The translations under genes were made by a program, and so were the position numbers. A DNA stretch of 22,500 nt from Armadillidium nasatum (Eukaryota; Arthropoda; Malacostraca; Isopoda; Armadillidiidae). The notes under the pieces are model-generated. The model was given only the letters and a program-made list of their open reading frames with translations. It ran no database searches and was not told where the DNA came from. The stretch covers positions 22,501-45,000 of the forward strand of contig SEYY01003335.1 in the NCBI GenBank assembly GCA_009176605.1, in the 5' to 3' direction. Each line of letters opens with the position of its first letter. Position 1 is the first letter of the stretch. Shown piece after piece: positions 1-14,788 of this stretch.

Positions 1-3000
1 CTAAAGTGAAAACAGACAAGAGAACGAATCAAAGCACTTCTGCAAACCGACTCTCTTCGGGAAGAAAGAAGGTAAATGAAAAATCAACAAAAATGGGAAA
101 AGAAATTAATGGGGATTATAAAAATTTACACGATTACCTAAATGAAAATGTAGACAGCGACGATGAAATAATTAAAGAAGAAGAAGAAGAGGGCGAAGAC
201 GAGGAAGGACACACTGTAAAAATGATTGTTCAAACACGAAAGAAAAAAGATGGAACACAGATCATATCTCGTCGATTGGCCAGGGCTATGAAAATAGTGG
301 AAAAGGAAAGCGATATCGATGAGATTCTTGTTGGTAATCCTGATCATGAGGTCTTGGAAAGGAATGTTGAAGAAAAAGAAGAAAAAGATGGAAGCAAAAT
401 TAAGATAATAACAGAAACCAGAAGAAGACCCGACGGAATTGAGTATACTACGAAAAACGTTTTAAAAACTAGCAAAATATTTGATTACGATCATCCTGAA
501 GATATTGCATACAGTGAACATGATGAACTCATTAGTTCGGAGGAATCAACCGAAACCGATGAAAATGGCATCACAATCAAAACAGTAACTGAAACAAGAC
601 GAAAGAAGGATGGCGTTGAATATACAACGAAAAAGGTATATAAAACGTTCAAAGTAGATGCTACTATAACTCCTTCTGATGATGACGAAGTATTAGACAG
701 AAAGGAAACAGATGAAGAGCAAAGCGATGGAACTATTTTAAGAATTATCATTGAAAAGAGAAGAACAAAGGATGGACAAGAATATACACATAGACAAGTT
801 TATAGATCAAGAAAATTAACACTTAGTGGAATTGATGTTCTGAAAGGAACGCCCTCAGTGGATAATGATGACGAAGTAATAGACAGGAAAGAAAAAGAGG
901 AGTTGGATGAAAATCGAACAAAAATCAAAATAGTTACAGAGACCAGAAGGAGAAAAGATGGTTCCACCTATTCCTTTGAATATATTTTACGTAGTTTTAA
1001 AGGAACAGAGAATGACATAGAGAAAATGTCTATTGAAGCAGCGTCTAATTCCTCGAATATTAACGTAAGTGATAATGATAAAATAATTAAAGAGGACGTC
1101 AAAGAAGAACTTCAGAAAGACGGAAGCATTGTAAGAACTATTATTGAAAGAAGAAGAGCAAAAGATGGAACAGAATATCTACGACACCGTATAATGAAGA
1201 TTCCCAAACTCCCCGAACCTGAATTAGTTGTAGGTTCTCTCGATGATGAAGTTATTGAAGAAGATGTTAAAGAAAAGGTTCTTGCAGATGGAACTCACTG
1301 CAAGGCTATCACTGAGAGACGAAGAAGTAGCACAACCGGAGTTCATTATACATTAAGAAGAATGTCAAAAGTTTTCCACCATCAATCTCATCTTGCACAG
1401 ACCGATGAAATTATTGATGAAAATGTTACAGAAGAGGAAACAGGCAATGGAATCTTGGTTAAAACTGTGATCCGACGCTATGAAAGACCCGATGGAAGTG
1501 TTTACACAACTCATGATATTCAAAAATCCTATAATAGTCCAGTTGCTGTGAATGTTGATGAATATGAATATGACGAATTAATTGACCGGTCGTATGACGA
1601 AAGAGAAACTCTCGATGGTTATATTATCAAAACAATTATCGAGACTCGCTGCCGTAATGACGGAACTCATTATACTATTGAAAGAACTGAAAAAGTGTCT
1701 AAATTAGGTGAAGGCATTGAGGTTTCCTTTAAGGGTAATTCTATAAGTTCAGGGAGTCCAGGTGACACAGTTGTTAGTTGTGAAGAGCATGAAGAACCAT
1801 CGGATGATGGTGCTCTTGTAAAGACTATATTAGAAGTTAGAAGACGCCCGGATGGTACTGAATATACTAATAAGATTACGATAAGATCTACTGAAGTTTT
1901 AGTTCCTGAACATGAAACTAGTTATGTTATAATTAAAGCCGACTCAAAGGATGGTGATGGAGAATGTTCCTTTTTCCCGTCATTAGAGGATGAAATTGTT
2001 TACGTACGAAAAAAGCAAGATGTTGATGAAAAGGGTAACCAAATTACAATTGTAATAGAAACCAGAAAGAGTAAAACGACAGGAGAAAAATATAACTTAA
2101 CAAAAAAGATACACACAACAGATGTTGTCATGACAGATAAAGGAGAAAAGATTCTTACAAAGAAACCTCAGAGAGAGGGCACACTGACAAGAAAGCGCAA
2201 ATCCATTGAAAAAGTTGACACAAAGAAGACCAACAGGATTTCGTCATTTGAAAAAGATAAATCTAAAGTAGTACCTAGTTCTGTTACTGTGAATCTCGTC
2301 ACCAAAAAGGCAACTGTCAAAGAGGCAACAAAAAGCTCTCCTCTAAAACCAACAACTGTTAGAAAATCTCCAAAGAGTGGCTCTGAATCGGAACCAAGTA
2401 TGTCAAACAGTATTAAGAAACCTATTAAACGATATCCAAGTGGTGATAACAAAATACAAGAGAGATCTAATAGGAAACCTGTTCAAGATGCCAAAAAAAC
2501 AAGTTCTTATACCATAAAGCAAAAGGTTACACAATCAAATAGTCTTCCAGTCACAAAATCAAAAGTTGTTCGCAAGCCTTTACCAACAAAAAAATATGGA
2601 AGTCCGTCCGATAGCTCACCAGAACAAATATCTGAAAATGACTCCTCAGGTAAAGAAAGCCCAAGAAGAGAATCAAAACCAAGGTCAGAACCTTCTCCTA
2701 AAGTAAAGAGTCCTGTTACCAGAGTTTCTAGCTCCCCTGCAAGAGGTAGATCGCCTCATAGATCAGGAACTTCAACTCCAAGAGAAGGAACTCCAGTAAG
2801 ACAATGTTGCAAAAAGTCAGAACCAGAAACACCTTCACCAAAACAAAAATCTTACGTACCTATCGTTCGTAAAAAGCCTGAATCAAAAGATGCTCCAAAC
2901 GTTAATGGAGATTTGAAGAAACAACCCAGAAAGATTCAACCAGACAATTCTTTCAAATTTGAAAAATCACCTCCAAGAGATAGTCCTACAAAAAGTCAAA

Positions 3001-4256
3001 GACCAAGATCCCCTGAAAAATCCTATACTCCAAAAGTCCTACCTGAAAAATCCTATAAAGATTCAAATACATTTAAAAAGCCAGTAGAAAGCAAGAAGGC
3101 TTCTCCTCCAAATGAACTGTCTTTTGAAAAGGAACCAATAATTTCTCTTCCTCAAACTCCTTTAACAGAAGAAATGAAAGCTTACCCAGCAACATCGTCC
3201 TCTACTCCTTATATTGAAGATGTTTCCACAGAACCAGATTTGCCTTACCACACCGTACATCGGCCATCACTTGTACGGGAGCCATCAGAATATAATCCAG
3301 ACATATTGAACGATGAAAGTTTAGATACAAGTGCACCAAAAACTACAAAAACAAGGGAACCTAAAAGTTCTTTTGAAACTAAGATAGACAAGAAATCAAG
3401 TGATTCCTCTGCATATTCGTCATCAGAAGATGAATCTAGAAGGTTTCCTTCAAAAAGAAAAGATTCTCCTTTCAAACCTTTCCCTACAACAAGTAAAAAA
3501 CCATTTTCTGAGGAAAGGAAACCAAAACCAATAATAGAAAAAACTAGAGAAGAAGCTCCAAAATCTCTTTTGGATCAAATAATTCCTGACGGTTCAGAAG
3601 AAACGTCTGATATCGAGACGGATAGAGAAAAGAAAATTGAAATGAAGAACTCTTTTTCTGCTAAATTATCTATGTTTGAGAGATCAAAACCAGACTCTAA
3701 AGAAATTAAGACTTCATACAAGCCAGAGAAAAAGCAACCACAAACCGAAAAGTTAGTACCAGTTAAAGAACCTATAATTGTTCCTAAATATATTCATCCT
3801 TTAGGCAGTGATTCAGAAAGTGACCAAGATAAGCCTAAAAAGACTACTAAAGAAGATATCAATTTATCATCAACTCGACTCGTAATGAGTGCTATTGGCT
3901 CAGAAAATTTACAAAGCAAAACTACTCGAGAATATGAGAGTACCGATCGGGAAAAGCAAGATATTGTAACGTCTCTCAGAGAAAGATCAAAATCACCTTT
4001 CTCAAAGGATTCTTCTTCTCTTCCAAGGAGCAAAGAAGGATCTCCGGCTCCATTCGTTAAAGAGGATTCTCCCGGACGATTTCTTACAGGGAAACCTATT
4101 GATCAAGGTCCAAATACTACTAAAATAAAAAGGCTGGAGAGATCTAACAGTAATAAGAAAATTATATACGAAGATTTAGAAGAGAATGCGGCAAACCTGC
4201 CATCGTACTTAAAAGATATCGAATATATCACAGATGTATCAGTCCTTGAAAAATTG
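1..4256 (+). CDS. Smoothelin-like giant protein, exon 1 of window (5' partial)
   Basis: The frame is open from base 3 to the donor at 4257 (TTG|GTAAGT), about 1,418 codons, with no stop and no acceptor at the left edge, so the exon probably starts upstream; the GTG at base 6 is not a credible start. Roughly codons 45-710 hold eleven charged repeats. Codons 710-1390 are low-complexity, rich in Ser, Pro, Lys and Arg, with many SP/SPxR sites (for example SPRR, RSPH, RSKSP) typical of disordered, phosphorylated scaffold proteins. The last residues (ITDVSVLEKL) are the first half of a smoothelin-type motif that continues in the exon at 4720. The intron is phase 0. Past the donor the frame runs only into ATT microsatellite. 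Smoothelins bind actin in contractile cells; that role here is inferred from one motif. Confidence 0.85.
150..2130 (+). repeat. Eleven tandem charged protein repeats (DG...ETRRRxDGxEYT type)
   Basis: Each unit reads roughly: acidic DDEVI start, Lys/Glu-rich stretch, a DG or NG, then a beta-like KxIxETRRRxDGxEYT core followed by a basic KxVxKxxK tail. The core DG (or its equivalent) falls at 249, 432, 609, 771, 957, 1164, 1335, 1491, 1659, 1851 and 2079, giving spacings of 52-76 residues. Units 7 and 11 form a variant in which TTG replaces xDG (SSTTGVHYTL, SKTTGEKYNL). The units have diverged at the DNA level, so the array is old. I do not recognise the family. The alternation of polar beta-like segments and charged linkers suggests small repeated binding elements, which is inference. 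Confidence 0.8.
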
Positions 4257-4306
4257 GTAAGTACAGTATGTGTTTTGTTATTATTAAAAAAATCTTCGTT
4301 TTTAAA

Positions 4307-4548
<242 letters not shown>

Positions 4549-4592
4549 TATTGTTGTTATTACAAGCAACAAGCATTCACACGCATAAGAAC

Positions 4593-4718
<126 letters not shown>

Positions 4719-4719
4719 G

Positions 4720-4945
4720 CTCCAAAAAGCAGAAACGTATGAGGAAAGAAGAATCATCAGAGGACATATAAGATCTCTTAAAAAGGTGGATTCAAACTTA
4801 ACAAAGACCTCAACACCAAATTATAAACGTTTTATCGAATCAAAACCTTCACCAACGTCTTCACCAATTCTTTCACGTCGAACAACTACGACAGAAACAA
4901 CCTCTTATACAAAATCTGGCCCATCAAAGAAACCTGATCCAAAAG
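4720..4945 (+). CDS. Smoothelin-like protein, exon 2 (second half of smoothelin motif)
   Basis: The acceptor is tatatgtag at 4711-4719 and the donor AAAAG|GTAAT at 4946. Entering in phase 0 from exon 1 gives [20 protein letters not shown], which continues VLEKL of exon 1. The joined pattern (I-D--VL-KLL------YEER--IR---R-L) is that of the smoothelin domain; vertebrate smoothelin has the same VL-KML/FEERK-IR-A-REL arrangement. The rest is Ser/Thr/Pro-rich and disordered-looking. The exon is 226 nt and ends in phase 1. The first ATG, at 4786, lies inside the exon and is not a start. Domain continuity across the intron is the main support, because the acceptor itself is poor. Confidence 0.85.
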
Positions 4946-5193
4946 GTAATTATTTAATGAAAAAAAAAAAATACTCTAATTACCAAATTGCTCCATTAAC
5001 ATATTAACATGAACTTTTATAATGCTTGAATATAGGTAAAGTGGAAACTAAATTATATTTATAAGTAAACCTATCTGATTATTTATTACGCTTGGGTTAG
5101 GAAGTATAGTAATAATAAGAACCACACAGCTGATTTGGTGATATCATTTGGTACTATTTCTGTCTCTTTCTTACTAATCCTTTAATTTATTAG

Positions 5194-5472
5194 CCTTTTC
5201 TCCACATCTTAATCTTGTAACCCGCATGGGAAGAAAGGAGGATGAGGAAACATCTCCGCTCATAACAGAAAGGGCTTTGTCGCCAGAACATACTTTGCCT
5301 GAAAATAATGACTCTGATTCGGTCGATAATCCAGAAGAGACGATTTCCAGTTCGTTGGAACGGGCTTCGGAAAATGACAGGAAGACTTTTTCGCTTAATG
5401 TTAATAAAGATAAAAATGAAAATTTAGCACCTGGGTCATTGAGTGTTTTTGAAAGAATCAGATTTTTTCAAT
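5194..5472 (+). CDS. Smoothelin-like protein, exon 3
   Basis: A good acceptor lies at 5192-5193: a long pyrimidine-rich stretch, a ttactaat branch-like site at 5171, then tttattag. Two bases complete the phase-1 codon from exon 2 and the frame is open to a strong donor, CAAT|GTGAGT, at 5473. The 279-nt exon is symmetric (phase 1-1). It encodes an acidic, Ser/Glu-rich segment (EDEETSPLITERALSPEH, then SVFERIRFF) with no recognised domain. The ATG at 5226 is internal, because the frame extends upstream to the acceptor. Confidence 0.78.
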
Positions 5473-5518
5473 GTGAGTTTCTATTATTTATTTATCATTC
5501 ATTTATTATACTGCATTA

Positions 5519-5580
5519 ATACTACTACTACTATTACTACTACAACTATTGTTACTACTACTGTTACTGCTACTACTAAT
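5519..5580. repeat. Imperfect (ACT)n tract, probable 3' tail of the antisense LINE
   Basis: About 60 bp of ACT/ATT/GTT triplets. Read on the minus strand it is a TAG/TAA-rich tail immediately after the C-terminal coding remnant of the retrotransposon, the usual position of a LINE 3' microsatellite tail. Confidence 0.7.
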
Positions 5581-5982
5581 TTTAATCGGGTTGGTATCTA
5601 CCGTGGGCCACATCCATTCCCCAACCATCACACTCTCAACAATCTTTTCCACTCACTCCATTCCTCCGTCAGTCGCACAACCTCCTCCCAGCTCATCCCT
5701 CTGTCTCTCAATAACTCCTTGTCGCCACTCATCCAACCCTTCTCTCGGTCTTCCTCTACCTCTCACACCCTTCACCTGTGATTCAAATACCTTTTTTGCC
5801 AGTCTCTTCTCATTCATCCTACAAACATGCCCAAACCACCTCAGCTTGCTCTGTTCAGCTCTCCCAACCATACTCCTTCTCCAACATCTAACTATTCTAA
5901 CAATCCTGACTCTTTCCCTTCTACCTGCACCACACACAGCCCTCATTTGGAAAACTTCAACATTTTTTTCTCCTCCTCGCAT
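5581..5982 (-). pseudogene. LINE C-terminal region (WFGH motif)
   Basis: The minus strand encodes KLRWFGHVCRMNEKRLAKK followed by VRGRGRPR, the conserved tail found after the reverse transcriptase in many invertebrate LINE ORF2 proteins. About 109 residues are open from 5982 to 5653, and the sequence continues toward WLGNGCGPR with a stop in between. The upstream junction to the reverse transcriptase is broken. Confidence 0.85.
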
Positions 5983-6129
5983 TCAACCTTCATACCTCGT
6001 TCCCATACATAACCACCGGTATACAGCATCCTTCAAACATTTTCACGTTCACCTCTCTTGACAACTTTACTCTACTCCAAATATCCCTTAAACCACAAAA
6101 CTCCTTCTCCCTTTCTTTTATTCTATGCT

Positions 6130-7000
6130 CTACTTCATAACCCTCACTACTATCCACCTTCTCACTTTAATTTGCATTTCATCTCCCCCATCTACACTCC
6201 TCTCTCTTCCCTCCCCATTTTTCATCCACAACACTTTACTCTTACCCAGATTTACTCTTAAGCACAACTCGTCGCATCCTTTTACAAACTCTTCCACCAG
6301 TACCTTCATACTCCCCTGAGTCCCTGCCAAAAGTACTATATTATCCGCATACTACAGCACATTCGCATCCCACACACCCTGTTGCCCTGTTGCTCCCTCA
6401 TTCTCACCCCTTAATCCAGCCTTTCCATTATTCTCACCACTTTGTTAATGAATAAATTAAATAACCCCGGATACATTACACAACACTGCTTCAATCCATT
6501 CTTCACATAAAAAACTCAGTTTCCGTTGTATTTACTCTCACACACGATCTATTATTCCTATAAAATTCTCTAATACCCTCCAGTATCTTCTCTTCAATTT
6601 CGTACTCTCTCAAAACCTCTCACAGTTTACTCCTTTCCACCTTATCGTAAGCCTTTTCAAGATACATAAAACACATAAACACGTCCTTCCCTTTATCTCT
6701 ATTTTCTCCTCAATTATTCTTAAAATGAAAACCTAATCCATACACTCCCTTCCTTCTCTAAAACACCCCTGTTCCTCACCTATCAACCCATCAAATAATT
6801 TCCTTCCCCAAAAAATTCTACCATACACTTTTCCCATCGCTAAGCAAACTTACTTTTTCCCCTATAGCTCCCACACTCAAGTTTAACACCCTTTCCTTTA
6901 TACAAAGGGACCACACACGCATCTTGCCAATCTTCAGGTACCTTTCCCATTACCCAACATAAATTAAACAATCTTGCCAACCATTCTACCACACTCTCCT
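6130..7000 (-). pseudogene. LINE reverse transcriptase remnant, two active-site positions changed
   Basis: From high to low coordinates the minus strand gives GKVPEDWQDACVVPLYKGKG (about 6945-6880), motif A as MYLEKAYDKVER (about 6667-6633) and motif C as YADNIVLLAGT (6351-6319), then DELCLRVNLGKSKVLWM. In related elements motif A reads DLEKAYDRV and motif C reads F/YADD. Here the catalytic Asp of motif A is Tyr and the second Asp of YADD is Asn. A TAG stop at 6352-6354 precedes motif C and further stops interrupt the frame (for example after KSKFA). The copy is inactive. Confidence 0.87.
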
Positions 7001-7844
7001 CCCTCCCCACCTTCCTTCAATATTCTCCACTTATTCCATCAGAATTTCCATTTCACTTTCCTCAAAGCTTTATCTATTTCTTCTATCGAAACCCCCTCCC
7101 TCTCATCCTCTCCTTCCATCCCTCCCCCTTCCCTCTCCACCACCTCAGCCTCCCTCACATTCAGCAGCCTACTATATTACTCTATCCATCTTGCCCTAAC
7201 CTCACTCTCTACCTTTCTTATTTCTCCGTCTATTCCCTTATCATATCTCCCATTACCTCCCGTTTATTCCTTACCTTATTCACTTCCCACCAAAACATCT
7301 TACTCCTTTCTCTAAATTTCTCCACTATCTTATTACCCCAATTTTCATCTGCTCTTTCTTTCGCCCTCCTTACCTCTTTTTTACCTTAAAAGCCTCCCAT
7401 CCCATACCCTTTTTGTACCCAAATATTTTTCAAAACCTTTTTTTCACTTTCTTCTATAGATACATCCTCTCTCCACTATTCATTTCCCTTTCTTTTACAC
7501 TTTCTTCCCACCCTCCTCACCCACACGCTTGCACTTTCTTCCAGTGTCTCCATTAAACTCCTCCACTCATCCTCCTCTCCACCAACTATGCTCCCTCTCA
7601 TCTCTTCCCATCCTAAATTTAACTCTCTTTTAAATAGCTCTCCCACCCCCTCTCCTTCAAATCACTACACTCTCACAATCTCCACTCCTCTCCTCACATC
7701 CCCAAACTTCTTTCAGCCCTCCTCCATCCATCTCTTCTCTCCCTGCTTACTCTAGTTTTAGCTAGCACAACATAATGATCTGAAATCCCTCAAGAAGCCC
7801 CATAAAATGCAATCACATCTAGTAGTCTGTCTCTTATCCTTTTC

Positions 7845-7968
<124 letters not shown>

Positions 7969-8104
7969 CTAATAAACCTCCTTAACCATTTACCCCACCA
8001 ACCCATGTCAGCTTGTGCTTCAAATTTTTATCGTACCATGTATTTCCTATTATTAATCTATTCGCCATGAATAATTCTACTAAATTCTCCGGATTTATAT
8101 TTGT

Positions 8105-8379
8105 CCCCCACCCCAAACTGATCCACCATCCCTCCTTTCCTGTCCACACCCCAAATGGAGCCACCATCTCTTCTTCCCTGTCCATACCCCAAACGGACCC
8201 ACCATCCTCCTTCCCTGTCCATACCCCAAACGAACCCACCATCTCTCCTTCCCTGTCCACACCCCAAACGGACCCACCATCCCTCCTTGCCTGTCCATAC
8301 CCCAAACAAACCCACCATCTCTCCTTCCCCGTCCACACCCCAAACGGACCCACCATCCCTCCTTGCCTGTCCACACCAA
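8105..8379. repeat. 38-bp minisatellite, about seven copies
   Basis: Units start with CCACCAT at 8123, 8161, 8199, 8236, 8274, 8312 and 8350, giving periods of 38, 38, 37, 38, 38 and 38 bp. Each has a CCCTGTCC-A-ACCCCAAA core. Because 38 is not a multiple of 3, the minus strand shows Gly/Trp-rich open stretches in all three frames. It interrupts the LINE endonuclease region just downstream of GDLNARIG. Confidence 0.93.
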
Positions 8380-9060
8380 TTCTCGCATTTAAATCCCCTA
8401 AAAAGCACACATTTTACACTCGCCTCAAAACCACTTAAGGAGTCATTCAAGTTCTCAGAAAACACTTCTGTCTTTCTTCCTCGCTCCATTCACCTGCTCA
8501 TAAGCACATAGAAACACCCATTCATCTCTTTTAAATCTCAACTTCATCTATATTATTCTTGACGATATTCTGTCACACTTTCTCATACATTCCCACCATC
8601 TTTGGTTCAACACTATCGCCACCTCTTCCCTAGCCCTTACACTCTCTCCAACATCTGAATGCGCTCCTTTAAAATCACCAGATCGAACTACCCCAATAAA
8701 TCCAACTTCTTAACTTCCTTCGTATCATCATTTATTCCTCTTATTTTCAGACATCCAATTTTACACACAATTGAACCCTTTTTTACTTCCATTCTCACAG
8801 GCCTGGTAATTTACGGCTCCATCCCTCACTGGAGAGTTGAACCCTACCCTCGCAGCTCCTCCCCGCGCCCAAAATCACTCCCTAACACAACACCCTGACA
8901 ACAACACCAACAACCACGGGTATCACTCTTGATCACTGAACTCCCCCCCCCCACCCCAGCAAAACGAGCCCACATCCACACACGCTCACAACAATCCACA
9001 TTCGAATTAAACCCCAACTCAACACTTTTAAGGTGTTCCCTCAATCTACCATGAATTCTC

Positions 9061-10044
<984 letters not shown>

Positions 10045-10171
10045 CATTGAAGAGGAAGAGAAAAAGATGCTATCTCATTTATTAAATACCCTTTTATTTA
10101 TTTAATATTTATTTAGTTGTCATATTTATTTAATATTTGTTATGTTTATTAATCGAAAATTTATTCTATAG

Positions 10172-11428
10172 GTGACACCAGATCTCCCCAACTCTCTCCT
10201 ACGGAAGAATCAAAATCATTTAGATCATTCCAATCTAAAGATCGAAGATATAAAAAGCGTTCCACAGATGAATCGGAATCCGATAGAAGATCGTCCGTTG
10301 AAGAAATAAAATACGAAAGAAAATCTTCCTCAGAAATTATTGAAAGGTCAGAGGTCACATCTTCTTTAACAGACAGGTCAAGAGAGTGGAAATATAAACC
10401 AACTGAAACCACCGTTAAAAAGTCTACAGAATTATTTTCTACAACCAAAGTAAGAAAAGAATCACCAGAAGGAAGAATACCGTCAGATAGAACTTCATCT
10501 CCTGAAGACAGTAAAAGAGTAACAAGTTCTTCATTATATTCAGATAAGTATAGAAAGTTGTCGGATGATATAAGCAAAGGTCGTAAGATCTCAGATGATG
10601 ATTTAACAAGAAAAACTTCTCGTGATAACACGGTAAGAAAAATATCAAGTGAAGAAACCACCAGAAAGAAATCCCGCGAAGAAACCACAAGAAAAACTTC
10701 AACCGAAATTTTAAGAAAAACATCCCATGAAGAAACAATCAGGCGATCTTCACGTGATGATACTATTAGAAAGACTTCACGGGATGACACAGTTAAGAAA
10801 TCACCTCGTGATGACACATTCAGGAAGACAACACGTGATGTTACAACTAGGAAGACATCCCAAGACGATACAGTTAGGAAGACATCCCGTACTGATAAAG
10901 AAAGAAAAAGCTCCCAAGATGATACCACTAAAAAGATCACGAATAAATTCTCCCGTGAGCCAAAATCGAGAGAAACACCAAAAGATACTTCTAGAGAATA
11001 CCCAAGAAAATCTTCACGCGAAGACTCTTATAGAAAATCTTCACCAGAAAGTTATGAAAGAAATAGAACATCATCACCAGACACTCCTAAAAGCAGCAGA
11101 AAATCATCCCCTGATACGAAGGTAATCAGGAGAACGTCACCTGACAGAAAGCTAAAAGAAGTCGTCCCCAAATCAGACACTAGACAACCCAAGCCATATG
11201 AAACTTCAGTCACAAGGAAAACATCGGACGATCTTGAAACGTCTGTAAAATCCACAAGTTATTTGTCTAAATCTGATACTAGGTCAGACTCTGTCTCGAA
11301 GAGATATACAAAAACATCTGCAGAGTTAGATATAAATCGTCAGCCTCAAGAAACTAAGGAAAAGCCTGACACAAAACCTGTATCAAGATCTCCATTTTTG
11401 ACAAGAAAACAAAAGGAAACACCCAAAG
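10172..11428 (+). CDS. Smoothelin-like protein, exon 4 (Ser/Arg/Lys-rich, 9-residue repeats)
   Basis: The acceptor is ttattctatag at 10161-10171; GT completes the phase-1 codon from exon 3 (TGT, Cys) and the frame stays open for 418 codons to CCCAAAG|GTTTGT at 11429, again phase 1. The sequence begins DTRSPQLSPTEESKS and is almost entirely Ser, Thr, Arg, Lys, Asp and Glu. The centre is a run of 9-residue RKTSRDDT-type repeats; the end has SSPD/TSPD motifs (TSSPDTPKSSRKSSPDTK). No globular domain is visible. Past the donor the frame runs into CT and AT repeats (Ser-Leu and Tyr-Ile runs) and is not coding. The donor is only moderate in strength, but phase and downstream continuity support it. 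Confidence 0.83.
10597..10941 (+). repeat. About 13 tandem 9-residue repeats (DDTxRKTSR)
   Basis: Units include DDLTRKTSR, DNTVRKISS, EETTRKKSR, EETIRRSSR, DDTIRKTSR, DDTVKKSPR and DDTVRKTSR, with one 8-residue unit (EILRKTSH). The period is 27 nt. Most units contain R-R/K-x-S, the consensus for basophilic kinases such as PKA, so the tract looks like a multi-site phosphorylation array alternating acidic and basic residues. The function is inferred. Confidence 0.85.
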
Positions 11429-11432
11429 GTTT

Positions 11433-11734
<302 letters not shown>

Positions 11735-11879
11735 ATAAATCTATAAAATCTAATATCTCTTATGCAACATATATGCTCCGCATTTTAAGGGCATATATGA
11801 AAAATTATATCTAAAATAAATTACGGAATAGTTTTTAATTAAAAATGAAAGAAATGCCCATTTCTAATGATATGCAGTA

Positions 11880-13632
<1,753 letters not shown>

Positions 13633-13764
13633 ATTTGTTTTCATAGCATACTATTAATTTTTCTGGAATTAATATTTTTCATAGAGTATTTGTAATATTT
13701 TTAACATAAAACTGATCTGAATTATTTGAGGTTATTTTTCTAATGTCTTAAAAATTCCTTTTAG

Positions 13765-13953
13765 AAACAACTGAAAGTCATGTATATATGGAACCTCTTC
13801 GCCATCAAAGACTTGGCACGACAGTAAAGTCTAAAGTGGAACAAACGAATGTAGATAAAATTGTTAGCCCATATGGAGTCGGCCCTACTGATGAGTATGG
13901 GCTTCCCCTTATAGGACTGAAAGCCTTGAAAAGAAGAAACCAGCAACCAATTG
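13765..13953 (+). CDS. Smoothelin-like protein, exon 5 (PLxGLxALK motif)
   Basis: The acceptor is attccttttag ending at 13764 and the donor ATTG|GTAAGT at 13954. The exon is 189 nt, phase 1-1, encoding 63 residues. Its second half is VSPYGVGPTDEYGLPLIGL followed by KALKRRNQQPIG. The pattern DxxGxPLxGLxALK recurs in the next exon. Both splice sites match consensus, and a sense frame uninterrupted across the exact exon supports it. No named domain is recognised; a short linear interaction motif is possible. Confidence 0.85.
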
Positions 13954-14659
13954 GTAAGTTGCTTATTATCTGCGTATAACTTTGAGGCGAACCTGGAAAA
14001 TAATGCATAAATTAGATATATTTATAGAGCTATAGTTATTTGTTACTCTATTTTTTATCGATTCTATTATAAACGTTACATTGTTTAATCACAATATAAA
14101 GATATATACTAACGTATATACAGTAGGTCAAAATGGATAGGGAGATTCAGCCCTTTTGCATTTGAATTTAATTTTCTAATCAAATTCGCACTAGAAAGTT
14201 GCCTATTTTAAACATATAAGTTACCTACCATGTCGTTATTTAAGCAATTTTTTGAATAAATATTCTCGTTTTTCCCGTAAAACTTTTATCAAGAAAATAA
14301 ATAAAGACGAATATAAAAATATTTTTGATTTTTGATTTACGAAGCCATTTTAAATTTGTTTACTTTTTTTCCTGCAATAATATGGATTCCAGATTGTTCT
14401 AATTTTATAACATTAATCTAAATTATTAAGTAATTCTTTACAATGGTTTAATGCTGTATATTTAGAGTAGAACGCTGATTTTGCAGTGAACGTAATATAT
14501 TTACCAAAAAGGTTTTTGTTGCGGTTATTGTAGGTGGATTTTCTTGCGAATTGGTGTTCGGAAGCTTCAAACATTCGAATTAATGAAAAAATAGTATTAT
14601 GCTTGTTGTTATCCTAGACACGTATCATTTGTAGAATAACGAACGTTTGCTTTTAGACG
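13954..14659. other. Intron 5, first part: no gene seen
   Basis: AT-rich sequence with T and A runs. No exon, RNA gene or repeat family is recognised on either strand. Confidence 0.6.
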
Positions 14660-14673
14660 CATTTCTCATTCAA

Positions 14674-14788
14674 TAATAATAGTTTCTGAGAGCGGACCTC
14701 ACCAACAAGGGCATATGCCGTCCCTTCAGGCCACCACCAGATTCAGAGCGAGCGATCCGCCCGCTCCGAGAGCTGGTGGCGCTCTCCC
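14674..14788 (-). mobile_element. 115-bp SINE-like insertion flanked by 14-bp direct repeats
   Basis: A GC-rich block of about 115 bp in AT-rich intron is flanked by perfect copies of CATTTCTCATTCAA at 14660-14673 and 14789-14802, which look like a target-site duplication. On the minus strand it starts GGGGAGAGCGCCACCAGC and ends in CTATTATTA, a short triplet tail like that of LINE-mobilised SINEs. It can fold: CCACCAG pairs with CTGGTGG, GAGCG with CGCTC, and GAGAGC with GCTCTC. I see no convincing tRNA A/B boxes, so the origin is unknown. Confidence 0.7.

Noticed and set aside
6..8. GTG at base 6 as the gene's start codon
   Set aside because: The frame extends to the window edge, and a eukaryotic gene is unlikely to start at GTG. 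The exon is simply cut by the window.
138..4033. Several minus-strand open frames of 69-94 codons under exon 1
   Set aside because: They are antisense shadows of a long, Lys/Glu/Ser-rich coding exon. They show no family resemblance and no splice or start context.
8105..8379. Regular 38-bp repeats considered as a CRISPR array
   Set aside because: The units are contiguous, with no unique spacers, inside a eukaryotic LINE. It is a minisatellite.
14674..14788. tRNA or other structured RNA gene in the GC-rich block of intron 5
   Set aside because: No cloverleaf, anticodon arm or convincing A/B boxes could be laid out. The flanking direct repeats fit a mobile insertion better.
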